From contig JAQZBN010000058.1 in the NCBI GenBank assembly GCA_029238935.1, positions 1 through 36,824 on the forward strand: a stretch of 36,824 bases of DNA, in the 5' to 3' direction. The stretch is from Herbinix sp. Lineage in GTDB: Bacteria; Bacillota; Clostridia; Lachnospirales; Lachnospiraceae. Shown one piece after another: positions 10,301-18,230 of this stretch. The notes below the pieces were generated by a model. That model had not been told where the DNA came from, did not search any database, and worked only from the letters and a program-made list of their open reading frames with translations. Position 1 is the stretch's first letter. Every line of letters starts with the position of its first letter. A program made the translations under genes and the position numbers.

Positions 10301-10307
10301 GTGGTAG
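7305..10307 (+). CDS. Large FAD-dependent oxidoreductase with two Rossmann modules and helical C-terminus
   Basis: Protein of 1000 residues, predicted cytoplasmic. Residues about 14-60 begin with a dinucleotide-binding beta-alpha-beta unit (YVIIGSGLRE) whose third glycine is replaced by Glu. Residues about 329-670 form a complete FAD_oxidored-type (PF12831-like) module: VIVVGGGTAGAMAALHAA, the ELGGTGTVGG loop, VDATGDGDIAAFAG near 471, and a closing GKAISCTHNAFPSIRMQP stretch. Residues about 700-1000 look alpha-helical with HEAT-like repeats (for example YEGLVGLLKQDSLPIASSAL). The N-terminal 320 residues therefore look like a decayed or repurposed second nucleotide-binding domain. A good GGAGG sets the start. 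The ABC exporter begins 21 bases downstream, so co-transcription is likely. The substrate is unknown; the sugar-enzyme neighbourhood hints at carbohydrate or glycoside oxidation. Confidence 0.8.
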   Translation: MNTIQNTPMIYEADYVIIGSGLREVIAGITLRKKGYRVVMITRDTYLLGDICKGTMYVQAVPEEYRNHLLMQFFPKEAYITKEDYKDAWILHPDRFKCNAEKICDRYGVIYLYNVTPLKIIQEKKDKLLFFIGGKFGVSGVSCKAVIDFCKQHELPERNRFHVHIMNLSNKITRTIQLESKTGDIYSIIPGGYDETHGILQISCVEREFTTGTAYRIACKQRAIDAFIYLKNSNLHLYLDITLGRFAEDAYSSGYDYVTEYRRGIRVIENLKYIAISDFYDEYANHNIIREIESSYIKPVWQATNDTITWRKYPESCAMSIKRSHSSQYDVIVVGGGTAGAMAALHAARNGLSTLLLEMNMELGGTGTVGGVSTYWFGKRYRDVLEVDTEIQSIYERLSIERHPGIWSSYDDCNPGIKSFVLAKLCMEAGVILQESTIVFGVLKDSNTNRVIGVTAAVNDRIHSYYGKYIVDATGDGDIAAFAGANYTYGSERDTITYWGSLAQYSTPAKYRNNFSSTLMVSDPIDYTRFIRLGRCRGENTYDHGIYVSPRETRHIKGLYEVDLKDIISYRTYEDSIYTCFSNYDPKGKLSADMVYAGVLPPQVSIQIPLRALLPVDHQGEVIPGIIVAGKAISCTHNAFPSIRMQPDLMHQGTVIGFLLAYAIKTDIEPLKLNHSNLQRLIEEYTGDSLTLPRNVMKLQEVVNSVSLEDRCHWVDYPFDQEVKTEERVIRIMVENSDLIRPLLEDKYQEIVKRINNKDKKSFIVHEVYTQMIRTANQELIAGFLLWHGSDTGTKHILHSIITELNDIEGLPVRRASTMCAQLLPDHGVMPEVIYRMNLLAWSKSEQMMEPFLLVLDKLKNMNRNYIDIKQGIYHYIEVFPYVAERTGRKEFIPILKELLQFQELQEVMHTEFKAALLTERLLILVLSIFRALARCGDRSGYEGLVGLLKQDSLPIASSALKELMKLTKLSFGLEEDKWYDVIKNHIEAFPIQVIEEKVW

Positions 10308-10328
10308 AAAGTTTCATAGGAGGATAAT

Positions 10329-11309
10329 ATGTCTGCGATTGAAGTTGAACATTTGTGTAGGGACTTTGAGTATTATGAAAAAGAGAGTGGAATTCGAGGA
10401 TCGGTGAAAAACTTATTTCATCGGGAGAAGAATATCCGTCATGCAGTAAAAGACGTTTCCTTTGACATAAAAGAAGGTGAAGTGGTTGGTTTTCTTGGGC
10501 CAAATGGAGCCGGAAAAACCACGACCATCAAGATGTTATCCGGAATTCTTCATCCCACTTCCGGAGTGGTTAGAGTCAATGGTTTTATTCCCTGGGAAAG
10601 AAAAAATGACTATAAACGACAATTTTCCTTTGTAGCAGGTCAGAAATCACAATTATGGAATGACTTACCTGCCAGTGAATCCTTTCATCTAAATCAATGC
10701 ATCTATGAGATACCGGATACTCAGTATAACAATACATTGGAGGAACTGGTAGAGCTCTTTGGAGTGAAGGATTTCCTTAAGGTACAGGTGAGAAGACTAT
10801 CTCTGGGCGAACGGATGAAGATGGAGATGATTGCCGCCTTACTACATAAACCGAAGATTTTATTTCTCGATGAACCTACCATAGGCTTAGATGTGGTGGC
10901 TCAAACCAATATAAGAGCCTTCTTAAAGAAATATAATAAAGCAAACAAAACCACCATCCTATTAACCAGCCATTATATGCGAGATATTGAGGAACTCTGT
11001 GACCGAAGTATCATCATTAATCACGGTAGTCTAGTGTACGATGGTGAACTAAGTACTATCTGTAATCAATTATCCAATCGAAGAGTAATAAACTTAAGCT
11101 TTTATCAAGTGATTCCAAAACATATACTAGAACCCTTTGGAAGTGTTACGGAATATCAAGAGAATAAAGCATCACTGGAAGTGGAAAATGACAAACTTAC
11201 CTTTGTTTCGCAGAAGTTATTAAATGAATTACCAATTGCTGACTTATCCATTGAACCAATATCCATTGAACGAGGGATAGCATCTCTTTTTTCCGGAAAA
11301 GAGGTGTAA
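10329..11309 (+). CDS. ABC-2 exporter ATPase (COG4586 type)
   Basis: ATP-binding subunit of 326 residues. It has Walker A GPNGAGKTT (57-65), a signature in the variant form LSLGER (near 157) and Walker B ILFLDEPTIGLD (near 177). The approximately 40-residue N-terminal extension before the core (SGIRGSVKNLFHREKN) and the LSLGER wording match the COG4586 group, which travels with two short permeases, as here. It would power export at the inner face of the membrane. AGGAGG precedes the ATG, and the gene is followed four bases later by the first permease. The substrate is unknown. Confidence 0.9.
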   Translation: MSAIEVEHLCRDFEYYEKESGIRGSVKNLFHREKNIRHAVKDVSFDIKEGEVVGFLGPNGAGKTTTIKMLSGILHPTSGVVRVNGFIPWERKNDYKRQFSFVAGQKSQLWNDLPASESFHLNQCIYEIPDTQYNNTLEELVELFGVKDFLKVQVRRLSLGERMKMEMIAALLHKPKILFLDEPTIGLDVVAQTNIRAFLKKYNKANKTTILLTSHYMRDIEELCDRSIIINHGSLVYDGELSTICNQLSNRRVINLSFYQVIPKHILEPFGSVTEYQENKASLEVENDKLTFVSQKLLNELPIADLSIEPISIERGIASLFSGKEV

Positions 11310-11312
11310 CAC

Positions 11313-12122
11313 TTGGGATCCTTTCAAAAATATAAAGCTTCTTTCTTGGTTGGATTGGTAAATTCCATGGAATATCGTTTTGATTTCTTTATGGATATTT
11401 TAAGTACGATTTTTCCTATTATTCTACAGGTCTTTCTGTGGATTGCAATGTACAATCAGTCTGCCAAGGGGAGTATGTATGGTTATACTTTTTCTGAGAT
11501 GATATTATATGTGGTGGTTGCAGGGGCAGTAAGTAAGTTTACTTCCTCAGGAATTGAGGAAGTAGTAAATGAGGACATTCATACCGGAGGAATTGCCAAA
11601 TACATTACAAAACCGGTATCCTACATCCTGTTTCGCTTGGCAGGAATACTTGGTCAAAAGTTCTCTTCTATGATTACGATGCTTTTATTAACAATCTCTT
11701 CCTTATTCATTTTGCAGATGACAGTAGACTTTCATATAGAACCGGTATCCGCTTTATTTTTTATACCTGCCCTTTTATTTGCAGCAGTCTTAAATTACTA
11801 TATTTTCTTTAACCTAAGTATGATGGCTTTTTGGTTAACGGAAATCGGTAGTTTTTTTCATGCCATGAAAGTGGTGATCATGGTAATTAGTGGTGGCGTA
11901 TTTCCTATCACGGTATTTGGAGATACCTTTCTTGCCATATCAAAGTTTTTGCCACTATCTTATACCATTAACTTCCCAATTCAAATTCTGTCCGGGCAGA
12001 TTGCATGGATAGATTCATTGAACATTCTTGGACTTCAATTGCTCTGGATTATACTGCTGGCTTCCTTATCAAGATGGCTATGGAACCGGGGAATCAAAAA
12101 ATATGTGGCTGTTGGAGGCTGA
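11313..12122 (+). CDS. ABC-2 exporter permease, subunit 1
   Basis: Integral membrane protein of 269 residues with about six predicted hydrophobic segments, including a long one near residues 27-45 (STIFPIILQVFLWIAMY) and a Gly/Val-rich segment around 190. The start is a TTG at 11313, three bases after the ATPase stop, with AGAGGTG overlapping the end of that gene; this implies translational coupling. It resembles the COG3694/COG4587 permeases that form a heteromeric pore with COG4586 ATPases. Which of the two COGs it belongs to cannot be decided by eye. Confidence 0.85.
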   Translation: MGSFQKYKASFLVGLVNSMEYRFDFFMDILSTIFPIILQVFLWIAMYNQSAKGSMYGYTFSEMILYVVVAGAVSKFTSSGIEEVVNEDIHTGGIAKYITKPVSYILFRLAGILGQKFSSMITMLLLTISSLFILQMTVDFHIEPVSALFFIPALLFAAVLNYYIFFNLSMMAFWLTEIGSFFHAMKVVIMVISGGVFPITVFGDTFLAISKFLPLSYTINFPIQILSGQIAWIDSLNILGLQLLWIILLASLSRWLWNRGIKKYVAVGG

Positions 12123-12138
12123 GAAAGGATGGGAAAGA

Positions 12139-12945
12139 GTGAAAAAGATCATTCATCGTTTAAAATGGTATATAAAAATTGCTTTTTTATTTGGTAAGCT
12201 TTCCTTACAGTCTCAGATGGAATACAGTCTGAATTTTATCTCAGGAGTCTGTGTGGAACTGGCTTACATGCTGATAAAGCTGGTTTATCTTTATGTTGTT
12301 ATCGATACCGGAACAAAGGTTGGGTCATTAACTTCGGATATGGTGATCTTATTTGTAGGAACCTATATCTTCATGACCGGTATTTGGATGATGTTAAGCG
12401 GAGTCAATAATATACCCAATGCAGTGATTCGAGGAAATCTGGATTTATTAATGACGAAACCGGGATCGTTACAATTTTTGCAGACCTTTGGTAAGTTTAA
12501 TTTTGCCATGGCTTTTCCCAATGTTACTGTTGGGTTAATATTGATTATCGTTGGCTGGATCAGAAGTGGTATCCAGTTAAATTTCACGCTGGTCGGAACT
12601 TTCCTTTACTACATGCTTGGAGGAATCTTGCTGACTTACTCCTTTGGTTTAATTTCTTCTTTATTGGTATTCTGGGTTACTTCCATGCATGCGGTATATA
12701 ATATGTATGCAGCTCTTTGGGATTATAATAATATGCCCATGGAGTTATATCCTAAGGCGATCAAGCGGATCGGAACCTTTGTAATTCCAATATTTTTAGT
12801 CACCAACTGGCAGGGGATGGCTGTTCTCGGTAAATTATCCGGATTAGAATTAGTTTGGGGAATTGTATTTCCGGTTGCAGTATTTCTGTTCTCTCGAATC
12901 CTTTGGAAAAAAGGGATGAAACGCTACATCAGTGCCAACGGATAA
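12139..12945 (+). CDS. ABC-2 exporter permease, subunit 2
   Basis: Second membrane subunit, 268 residues, with about six hydrophobic segments (for example VTVGLILIIVGWI and ILLTYSFGLISSLLVFWVTS). The frame is open far upstream into the preceding permease, but the likely start is the GTG at 12139, ten bases after AAAGGA and 17 bases after the previous stop. An ATG at 12103 lies inside the previous gene and has no binding site. The basic N-terminus and length match the partner permease. It ends the plus-strand run and meets the response regulator gene tail to tail, with 34 bases between. Confidence 0.85.
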   Translation: MKKIIHRLKWYIKIAFLFGKLSLQSQMEYSLNFISGVCVELAYMLIKLVYLYVVIDTGTKVGSLTSDMVILFVGTYIFMTGIWMMLSGVNNIPNAVIRGNLDLLMTKPGSLQFLQTFGKFNFAMAFPNVTVGLILIIVGWIRSGIQLNFTLVGTFLYYMLGGILLTYSFGLISSLLVFWVTSMHAVYNMYAALWDYNNMPMELYPKAIKRIGTFVIPIFLVTNWQGMAVLGKLSGLELVWGIVFPVAVFLFSRILWKKGMKRYISANG

Positions 12946-12979
12946 TTAGCTAGTGGCTGTTAATCATGTTTCATAGTTC

Positions 12980-13606
12980 TCAGTGGATGTTCTTATAATA
13001 GAAGATTGCCAGCTGAGTACGATCTCTTAAATTTAACTTGTCTAAAATAGTACTTATATTATTGCGGATGGTTCCTTCACTAAGAAAGAGCTGATCGGAG
13101 ATTTCTTTGTTGGAGCAACCGTCTGCAATTTTCGTTATTATCTCAAGCTCCTTCTCTGTAATTCCATATTTATTCAGAGCCTTTTCCTCATAAGCTTTTC
13201 CAATCAGGCCGGGAAGCTTTGTAATAATTTCATTTCCATAAACATTCTGGCCTAAATATACTGCTTTTACCGATGGGATGATGCTGTCATAATTCTGCTT
13301 GAGCATATAACCTTTCGCTCCAATGGACAAAGCTTTAATGATATAGTCATCATCCAAGAAGGTGGTTAGGTATAAGATCTTTGCCTCGGGATACTTAGCA
13401 AGAATCTGTTCCCCGGCTTCCAGACCGCTCATTTCCTCCATACGAATATCCATCAGTAAAACATCAGGTCTTAGTTTCTGATACTGCTGGATAGCCTCCA
13501 ACCCGTTAAAGCCTTTCCCGATTACCGTTAACTCAGGGTCAGCAGATAGGATGATTTGTAGGGAAGAACAAACTAATTTATCATCATCGATTAATAATAT
13601 TTTCAT
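12980..13606 (-). CDS. NarL/LuxR-family response regulator
   Basis: Transcription factor of 208 residues. The receiver domain has the acidic pocket D7-D9, the phospho-acceptor D53 (LLMDIRM), a TT pair near 81 and a conserved Lys. A LuxR-type helix-turn-helix occupies about 140-208 (LTEKELEIITKIADGCSNKE, then LSEGTIRNNISTILDKL). It is encoded downstream of the sensor kinase on the same strand, 248 bases away. Regulators of this class in Firmicutes often control neighbouring ABC exporters, and two such exporters flank this pair. Confidence 0.92.
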   Translation of the reverse strand: MKILLIDDDKLVCSSLQIILSADPELTVIGKGFNGLEAIQQYQKLRPDVLLMDIRMEEMSGLEAGEQILAKYPEAKILYLTTFLDDDYIIKALSIGAKGYMLKQNYDSIIPSVKAVYLGQNVYGNEIITKLPGLIGKAYEEKALNKYGITEKELEIITKIADGCSNKEISDQLFLSEGTIRNNISTILDKLNLRDRTQLAIFYYKNIH

Positions 13607-13854
13607 TGATATACCCCCATATCTTGCCTTATGTCTCTAAAATTTAAATAGGTGAAAACCTCTATGATGTGTGTAATAAAATATAGATAAATAGTTAATG
13701 TGATACAAAAATGATTTCGTGCATAGATGTTCGTAAGTAGTTATTGGTAAATTGCTGTAGTAAATCGTTAATAATAAATCCTTCATACTCAGATCTTTAA
13801 ATAACGATATATATTAGGTAAATGGAGTATTATCACTTTAATAGGATAGATCAA

Positions 13855-14949
13855 TTATTTTGGTATGGTAATAAATATCTGAAAACCATGTTCCACGGAG
13901 ATATTCAGATTTCCCCGAAGGCCTTTCACGCGGTCTGAGATATTACGAAGTCCCATTCCATCCGAAAATTCTTTATTCTCGGTATTACGCTGTAGCTTTA
14001 ATATCTTATCTTCTGACAAAGTACCATTATCCTTAATTACAAGCTGATACATACCCGGATGTTCCCGTACCATGACAGATACTTTTGAAGCATTGGAATG
14101 CTTCATAATATTTGCCAAAGCTTCTTTTATGATTGCAACAAAGGAATATTTCAATAATATAGGAGGATTTGTTCTGATATCATAATCAAGATTTGCTGGA
14201 CAAAAGGTAAAGTCACCAATCAATTGATTGACTTGTGCGTAAAGATCAATGGATTCGTCGTACATGTGATGAATGGTGTTTCTTATTTGATCCATTCCGC
14301 CGGATAAGGATTCTTTTAATAAAAGTAGTCCTTCCTTTGTACCTTCTTCTCTAGTTATTGTAAGTAAAGCTCCAATTTGGAGTAAGGAACGAGAGAGAAG
14401 ATGGCCGATATTATCATGAATTTCTTTTGAGATACGATTTCGTTCATTTAAAGTAGCCATATTGATTTCATAATCCTGGTTTTTTATGAGACTTTGATTC
14501 TTTTCTTCTAAAAGCATTGAAAATTCAGCAGTAGTATCCCGTAGTTCATTGTAGTCTGTTTTCAGATGATACAGTTGAACTGTTTTATATTTTAAGAGAT
14601 AAGCTATTACAAAAAACACAGAAGTGAATGAAATTAAGGTTTGTGAATTCTCCATAGTATTGATAATTGGAAGTAATAGAGCAAGTAGTCCATAGTATTG
14701 ATACTTTGTTGTTAGAATGTCGTAGAGAATTAAGGGCAGAAATAGAAAAAAGTTCGGAAAGAAGGTACATAAGAGAAAGAATAATATGGTACCTATCACT
14801 TTTATTTTTAAGTGATCAAAATATACGAAAAGACTACTGTATAATACTACGATCAGCATAGGAATAATCGCATAGTAAATATCAAAATGCAGCAAGTATA
14901 AGGTCATGCAACACAGAAATAATAGTATTTTATCAATGATTTCAAACAT
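13855..14949 (-). CDS. DesK/NarX-type sensor histidine kinase
   Basis: Membrane kinase of 364 residues. The first ~125 residues hold about five or six hydrophobic segments with no large extracellular loop, as in sensors of membrane state or intramembrane signals. A coiled-coil linker (about 130-165) leads to a HisKA_3 domain with H178 in RISKEIHDNIGHLLSRS. The ATPase domain has the N box IKEALANIMKHSNAS, a DNG aspartate and the G2-like GMGLRNISDR. It would phosphorylate the adjacent response regulator. The 248-base gap between the two genes is AT-rich and shows no obvious gene, so they may be transcribed separately. Confidence 0.92.
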   Translation of the reverse strand: MFEIIDKILLFLCCMTLYLLHFDIYYAIIPMLIVVLYSSLFVYFDHLKIKVIGTILFFLLCTFFPNFFLFLPLILYDILTTKYQYYGLLALLLPIINTMENSQTLISFTSVFFVIAYLLKYKTVQLYHLKTDYNELRDTTAEFSMLLEEKNQSLIKNQDYEINMATLNERNRISKEIHDNIGHLLSRSLLQIGALLTITREEGTKEGLLLLKESLSGGMDQIRNTIHHMYDESIDLYAQVNQLIGDFTFCPANLDYDIRTNPPILLKYSFVAIIKEALANIMKHSNASKVSVMVREHPGMYQLVIKDNGTLSEDKILKLQRNTENKEFSDGMGLRNISDRVKGLRGNLNISVEHGFQIFITIPK

Positions 14950-15022
14950 AAAATCTCCCTTTCAAACGCTCTTACTAAAGTATTACATGTTAGCTATTTT
15001 CTGTCAAATATATTTTAGCTCC

Positions 15023-15051
15023 TTGTAAGGAAGGTGGGGGAATGGTATAAT
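15023..15051 (+). promoter_or_regulatory. Sigma-70-type promoter with extended -10
   Basis: TTGTAA (15023-15028) and TATAAT (15046-15051) are 17 bases apart, with a TGG just before the -10 hexamer. It points at the isochorismatase-like gene, whose start lies 41 bases downstream, and lies in the divergent region behind the histidine kinase gene. Confidence 0.7.
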
Positions 15052-15091
15052 AGATCGACTTATGTTGAATGAAAAGCAAGGAGAGAATACC

Positions 15092-15637
15092 ATGAGAATA
15101 GAAAGAGAAGATACCCTGGCATTGATAATTGATTTTCAAGAGCGTTTAATGCCTGCAATGAATGGGGCAGATGAACTTCTTCATAATACGGAAATATTAA
15201 TAAAGGGCTTTCAAGTATTGGATGTTCCAATGCTTGTGACACAGCAATATACGAAGGGCTTGGGGATGACAATTCCGGAGCTGATAGAAACGATTGGTGA
15301 GGATTTTTCCTATTATGATAAATTAAGCTTTAGCTGTGCTGAAAATGAAGAAATTCTAAAGAAGATTGAGGAATCCGGCAAGAAAATTATTATTCTTTGC
15401 GGAATTGAGGCTCATATCTGTGTTCTTCAAACAGCAATTGATTTAATCGCTAAGGGATATCATGTGATTTTAGTAGAGAATTGCATTGGTTCCAGAAAAG
15501 AACAGGACAAAGCTACAGCAATAAAAAGAGCAATGGCAGAAGGGATTCTCCTTGCTTCCTATGAATCTATCCTGATGGAACTGACAAGAGTTGCAGGTAC
15601 GGAAGTTTTTAAAACAATTTCTAAGTTAATTAAATAA
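15092..15637 (+). CDS. Isochorismatase-family cysteine hydrolase
   Basis: Cytoplasmic hydrolase of 181 residues with the Asp-Lys-Cys triad of the family: D14 (IIDFQERL), K77 (YYDKLSFS) and C110 in GIEAHICVLQT. The cis-peptide region before the catalytic Cys is also typical. Family members hydrolyse amide or vinyl-ether bonds (nicotinamide, isochorismate, ureidoacrylate and others), and this one resembles the YcaC/nicotinamidase-like hydrolases of unknown substrate. The start is the ATG at 15092 behind AAGGAGA. An in-frame ATG at 15062 lies upstream of that site. It is a single-gene unit with its own promoter and terminator. Confidence 0.88.
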   Translation: MRIEREDTLALIIDFQERLMPAMNGADELLHNTEILIKGFQVLDVPMLVTQQYTKGLGMTIPELIETIGEDFSYYDKLSFSCAENEEILKKIEESGKKIIILCGIEAHICVLQTAIDLIAKGYHVILVENCIGSRKEQDKATAIKRAMAEGILLASYESILMELTRVAGTEVFKTISKLIK

Positions 15638-15655
15638 TATTGAAACGCAGAACGG

Positions 15656-15715
15656 AAAAGAGAGTGTAACAGCAAAGGCAGAATATGCTTTAGGTTGCTG
15701 TAGCACTCTCTTTTT
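15656..15715 (+). terminator. Rho-independent terminator
   Basis: Long stem: AAAAGAGAGTG at 15656-15666, continued by ACAGCAA, pairs with TTGCTGT and CACTCTCTTTTT (15695-15715). There are two internal mismatches, a small inner hairpin and a T run. It ends the isochorismatase-like gene. Confidence 0.85.
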
Positions 15716-15849
15716 GTATGAAGTCCTACTATTTTAATACTTTGTAAATTACGAAGCTATCAACAGACAATTGATTGAGGATAATGATAGATGGATAACA
15801 ATTGATACCTAAAGAGGAGGGGGACTTCTTATTTAATAATATTAAATCA

Positions 15850-16045
15850 AAGACATTTCTTTAAAGACAAATATCAAATATCAATCTTTCAATGGATTAT
15901 AATTGCTTGTTGGCATGTGTTCGCGTAAAGTTTGATTGAATGGTATTTGTCCAAAGACTATTAGATGTCAACTATTCGGTGAAGGACATATATCTAATGA
16001 CATTTGTACGTGACAAGTAATCAAAGAATGACATTTGTCATTTAT
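15850..16045. repeat. Degenerate repeats carrying the word AATGACATTTGT
   Basis: Within the 500-base gap before the second ABC exporter, AATGACATTTGT occurs exactly near 15997 and again near 16028. Looser forms occur near 15850 (AAGACATTTCT) and 15937 (GAATGGTATTTGTC), often followed by a GTCC/GTGAC/CATGAC tail. The spacing of the two exact copies is about 31 bases, close to three helical turns. They could be regulator binding sites or simply slippage repeats. No gene is visible between 15716 and 16137. Confidence 0.5.
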
Positions 16046-16137
16046 GTTCATGACGGGCTGCACTGTGAAGGATACTCGGTTTTTACTATAGTAGTATTAA
16101 GATCAAAAGTGATGAAAAAAGGAAAGGAAAGTAAATT

Positions 16138-17070
16138 ATGATAGTTAAAGTAGATGGATTGGTAAAAAGATACGATAAATTAGTTGCACTGGATTATTTA
16201 AACCTAGAGGTTGCTGAGGGGGAAATCTTTGGTCTTCTGGGTCCTAACGGTTCCGGAAAAACAACAGCAATCAATTGCATGTTAGCACTGCTTAAGTATG
16301 ACAAAGGTACCATAGAGCTATTTGATCGCCCTATGCATCCGAACGCATATGACATAAAAAAAGATATCGGCATTATCTTGCAGAACGTGGCAGTATTTGA
16401 AGAGCTTACCGTATATGAAAATATTTATTATTTTTGTAGTTTATATATTAAGAACAAAGCGGAGGTAAAACGTCTGACTCAGGAAGCAATACAATTTGTG
16501 TCGCTGGAAGACTATACGAATTTTTATCCGAAAAAATTAAGCGGGGGACTTCTTAGAAGACTGAATATCGCTTGTGGAATTGCACATAAGCCAAAATTAA
16601 TTATTTTGGATGAACCTACTGTTGCAGTTGATCCCCAGAGTCGTAATAAAATTTTGGAAGGGATCAAAAAGTTAAATGCCGAAGGAGCGACGATCATCTA
16701 TACCTCCCATTATATGGAGGAAGTAGAGCAGATTTGTACGAATATAGCAATCATTGATAAAGGAAGAGTTTTAGCAAAGGGAACCAAAGAAGAGTTAAAA
16801 TCAATGATTTCCATCGGTGAGAAGATAACAATGGAAGTATTTCAGATGAATGAGAAGCAAGTAAGCGACTTACGGAAACTACCTAATATATACTCAGTGG
16901 AACATCATGAGAATACCTTAGAGATTAAATCAGGAAGAGGAAAAAATAATCTGGTTCAGGTTCTTCAATTTTTTAATGATCAGGATATCAAGTTTGGCAA
17001 GGTTTTAACAGAATTACCTACCTTAAATGATGTTTTCCTTGAGATAACAGGAAAAGAGTTACGAGATTAA
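16138..17070 (+). CDS. ABC-2 exporter ATPase (second system)
   Basis: ATP-binding subunit of 310 residues with Walker A GPNGSGKTT (35-43), Q-loop near LQNV (80-83), signature LSGGLLRR (133-140, Leu where Gln or Met is common) and Walker B LIILDEPTVAVDP (about 153-165). The H-loop lies in YTSHYMEE. The C-terminal ~80 residues are the usual DUF4162-like extension of DrrA/CcmA-type exporters. A strong purine-rich site (GGAAAGGAAAG) precedes the ATG. Two permease genes follow and overlap or nearly touch. Substrate unknown; this class exports drugs, peptides or lipids. Confidence 0.9.
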   Translation: MIVKVDGLVKRYDKLVALDYLNLEVAEGEIFGLLGPNGSGKTTAINCMLALLKYDKGTIELFDRPMHPNAYDIKKDIGIILQNVAVFEELTVYENIYYFCSLYIKNKAEVKRLTQEAIQFVSLEDYTNFYPKKLSGGLLRRLNIACGIAHKPKLIILDEPTVAVDPQSRNKILEGIKKLNAEGATIIYTSHYMEEVEQICTNIAIIDKGRVLAKGTKEELKSMISIGEKITMEVFQMNEKQVSDLRKLPNIYSVEHHENTLEIKSGRGKNNLVQVLQFFNDQDIKFGKVLTELPTLNDVFLEITGKELRD

Positions 17071-17096
17071 TAATTGGGGAAATGGAGGAAAACGAT

Positions 17097-18230
17097 ATGG
17101 GTTTTTACTTATATAAAGCTAGGTTGAAAAGTTTAATACGTAATAAAGAGAATATGTTCTGGTGCTATATGTTCCCAATTCTTTTGGCAACGTGCTTTTC
17201 CTTTGCATTTTCTTACATTGGGAAAGCAGAATCTTACTCAACGATTAAGATAGCCTATGACAATGAAGGTGCAGTGACTGATCCATTACAGGAAGCAATG
17301 GAAACAGCCAGTTTTTCTGAGAAGGTTCCAATGTTCTCTATCACGTATTGTAACAAGGAAGAAGCTGAAACGCTTCTCATTGATAAAAAGATTGACGGAT
17401 ATATTGTAGGAAGCATGGAACCGGTTCTACATGTAAAAGAGAATGGTCTCAATGAAACAATAATAAAAGCTTTCTTAGATAATTACAGACAAATTACCGT
17501 AACTGTTCAAAAAGTGCTGGAACTAAATCCCAAAGCGATACAGGAAGGGTTACTTGACGATGTAATGGAACATAAATCCTACGTATTTGAAGAAAAAGAT
17601 CAGAAAAATCCTGATCCAATTCTAATATATTTCTATTCACTTATTGCATTTACATGTATATTTGCAGCAAACTGGGGACTCGATGAGGTGATAGGAATAC
17701 AAGCGGATCAATCAACCTGTGGAGCCAGAATTAATGTATCACCTGTTCGGAAGATGAAGTTATTCTTAATTAATATTACTGCTGCTTTTACTGTTCACTG
17801 TGGAAGTTTAGTTGTACTTTTTAGCTATCTTAATTTTATTTTACATGTTGAGTTTGCAAATAGTACTTTAGGTGTATTTATTACTTGTTTCTTTGGATCT
17901 GTTGCAGGACTTTCCTTAGGAGCTACGGTCGGTGTATGGCTAAAACAAAAGAGGGAAGTAAAAGATTCCATCTTAACAGCAATTGTACTAGGGGGGTCTT
18001 GCTTGTCCGGCTTAATGATCAGTAATGTAAAATATATTATCTCCACTTATGTTCCTATATTAGGTTACATTAACCCGGTGAACTTAATAACAGATGCCTT
18101 ATACAGCTTGTATTATTATGACACGTATCGCCGTTTCGCATTAAATATCAGTTTGCTTATCCTAATATCGATAATCTTTATCGTTTTATCATATCTGGGA
18201 ATTCGGAGGAAGAATTATGCAAGTATTTAA
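17097..18230 (+). CDS. ABC-2 exporter permease (second system), subunit 1
   Basis: Membrane protein of 377 residues with the PF12698-like layout: one N-terminal transmembrane segment (about residues 19-41), an external domain of roughly 150 residues, then five or six hydrophobic segments. Start set at the ATG at 17097, eight bases after GGAGG (17084-17088). The in-frame ATG at 17082 overlaps that site. The last 14 bases overlap the next permease, indicating translational coupling. Confidence 0.88.
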   Translation: MGFYLYKARLKSLIRNKENMFWCYMFPILLATCFSFAFSYIGKAESYSTIKIAYDNEGAVTDPLQEAMETASFSEKVPMFSITYCNKEEAETLLIDKKIDGYIVGSMEPVLHVKENGLNETIIKAFLDNYRQITVTVQKVLELNPKAIQEGLLDDVMEHKSYVFEEKDQKNPDPILIYFYSLIAFTCIFAANWGLDEVIGIQADQSTCGARINVSPVRKMKLFLINITAAFTVHCGSLVVLFSYLNFILHVEFANSTLGVFITCFFGSVAGLSLGATVGVWLKQKREVKDSILTAIVLGGSCLSGLMISNVKYIISTYVPILGYINPVNLITDALYSLYYYDTYRRFALNISLLILISIIFIVLSYLGIRRKNYASI

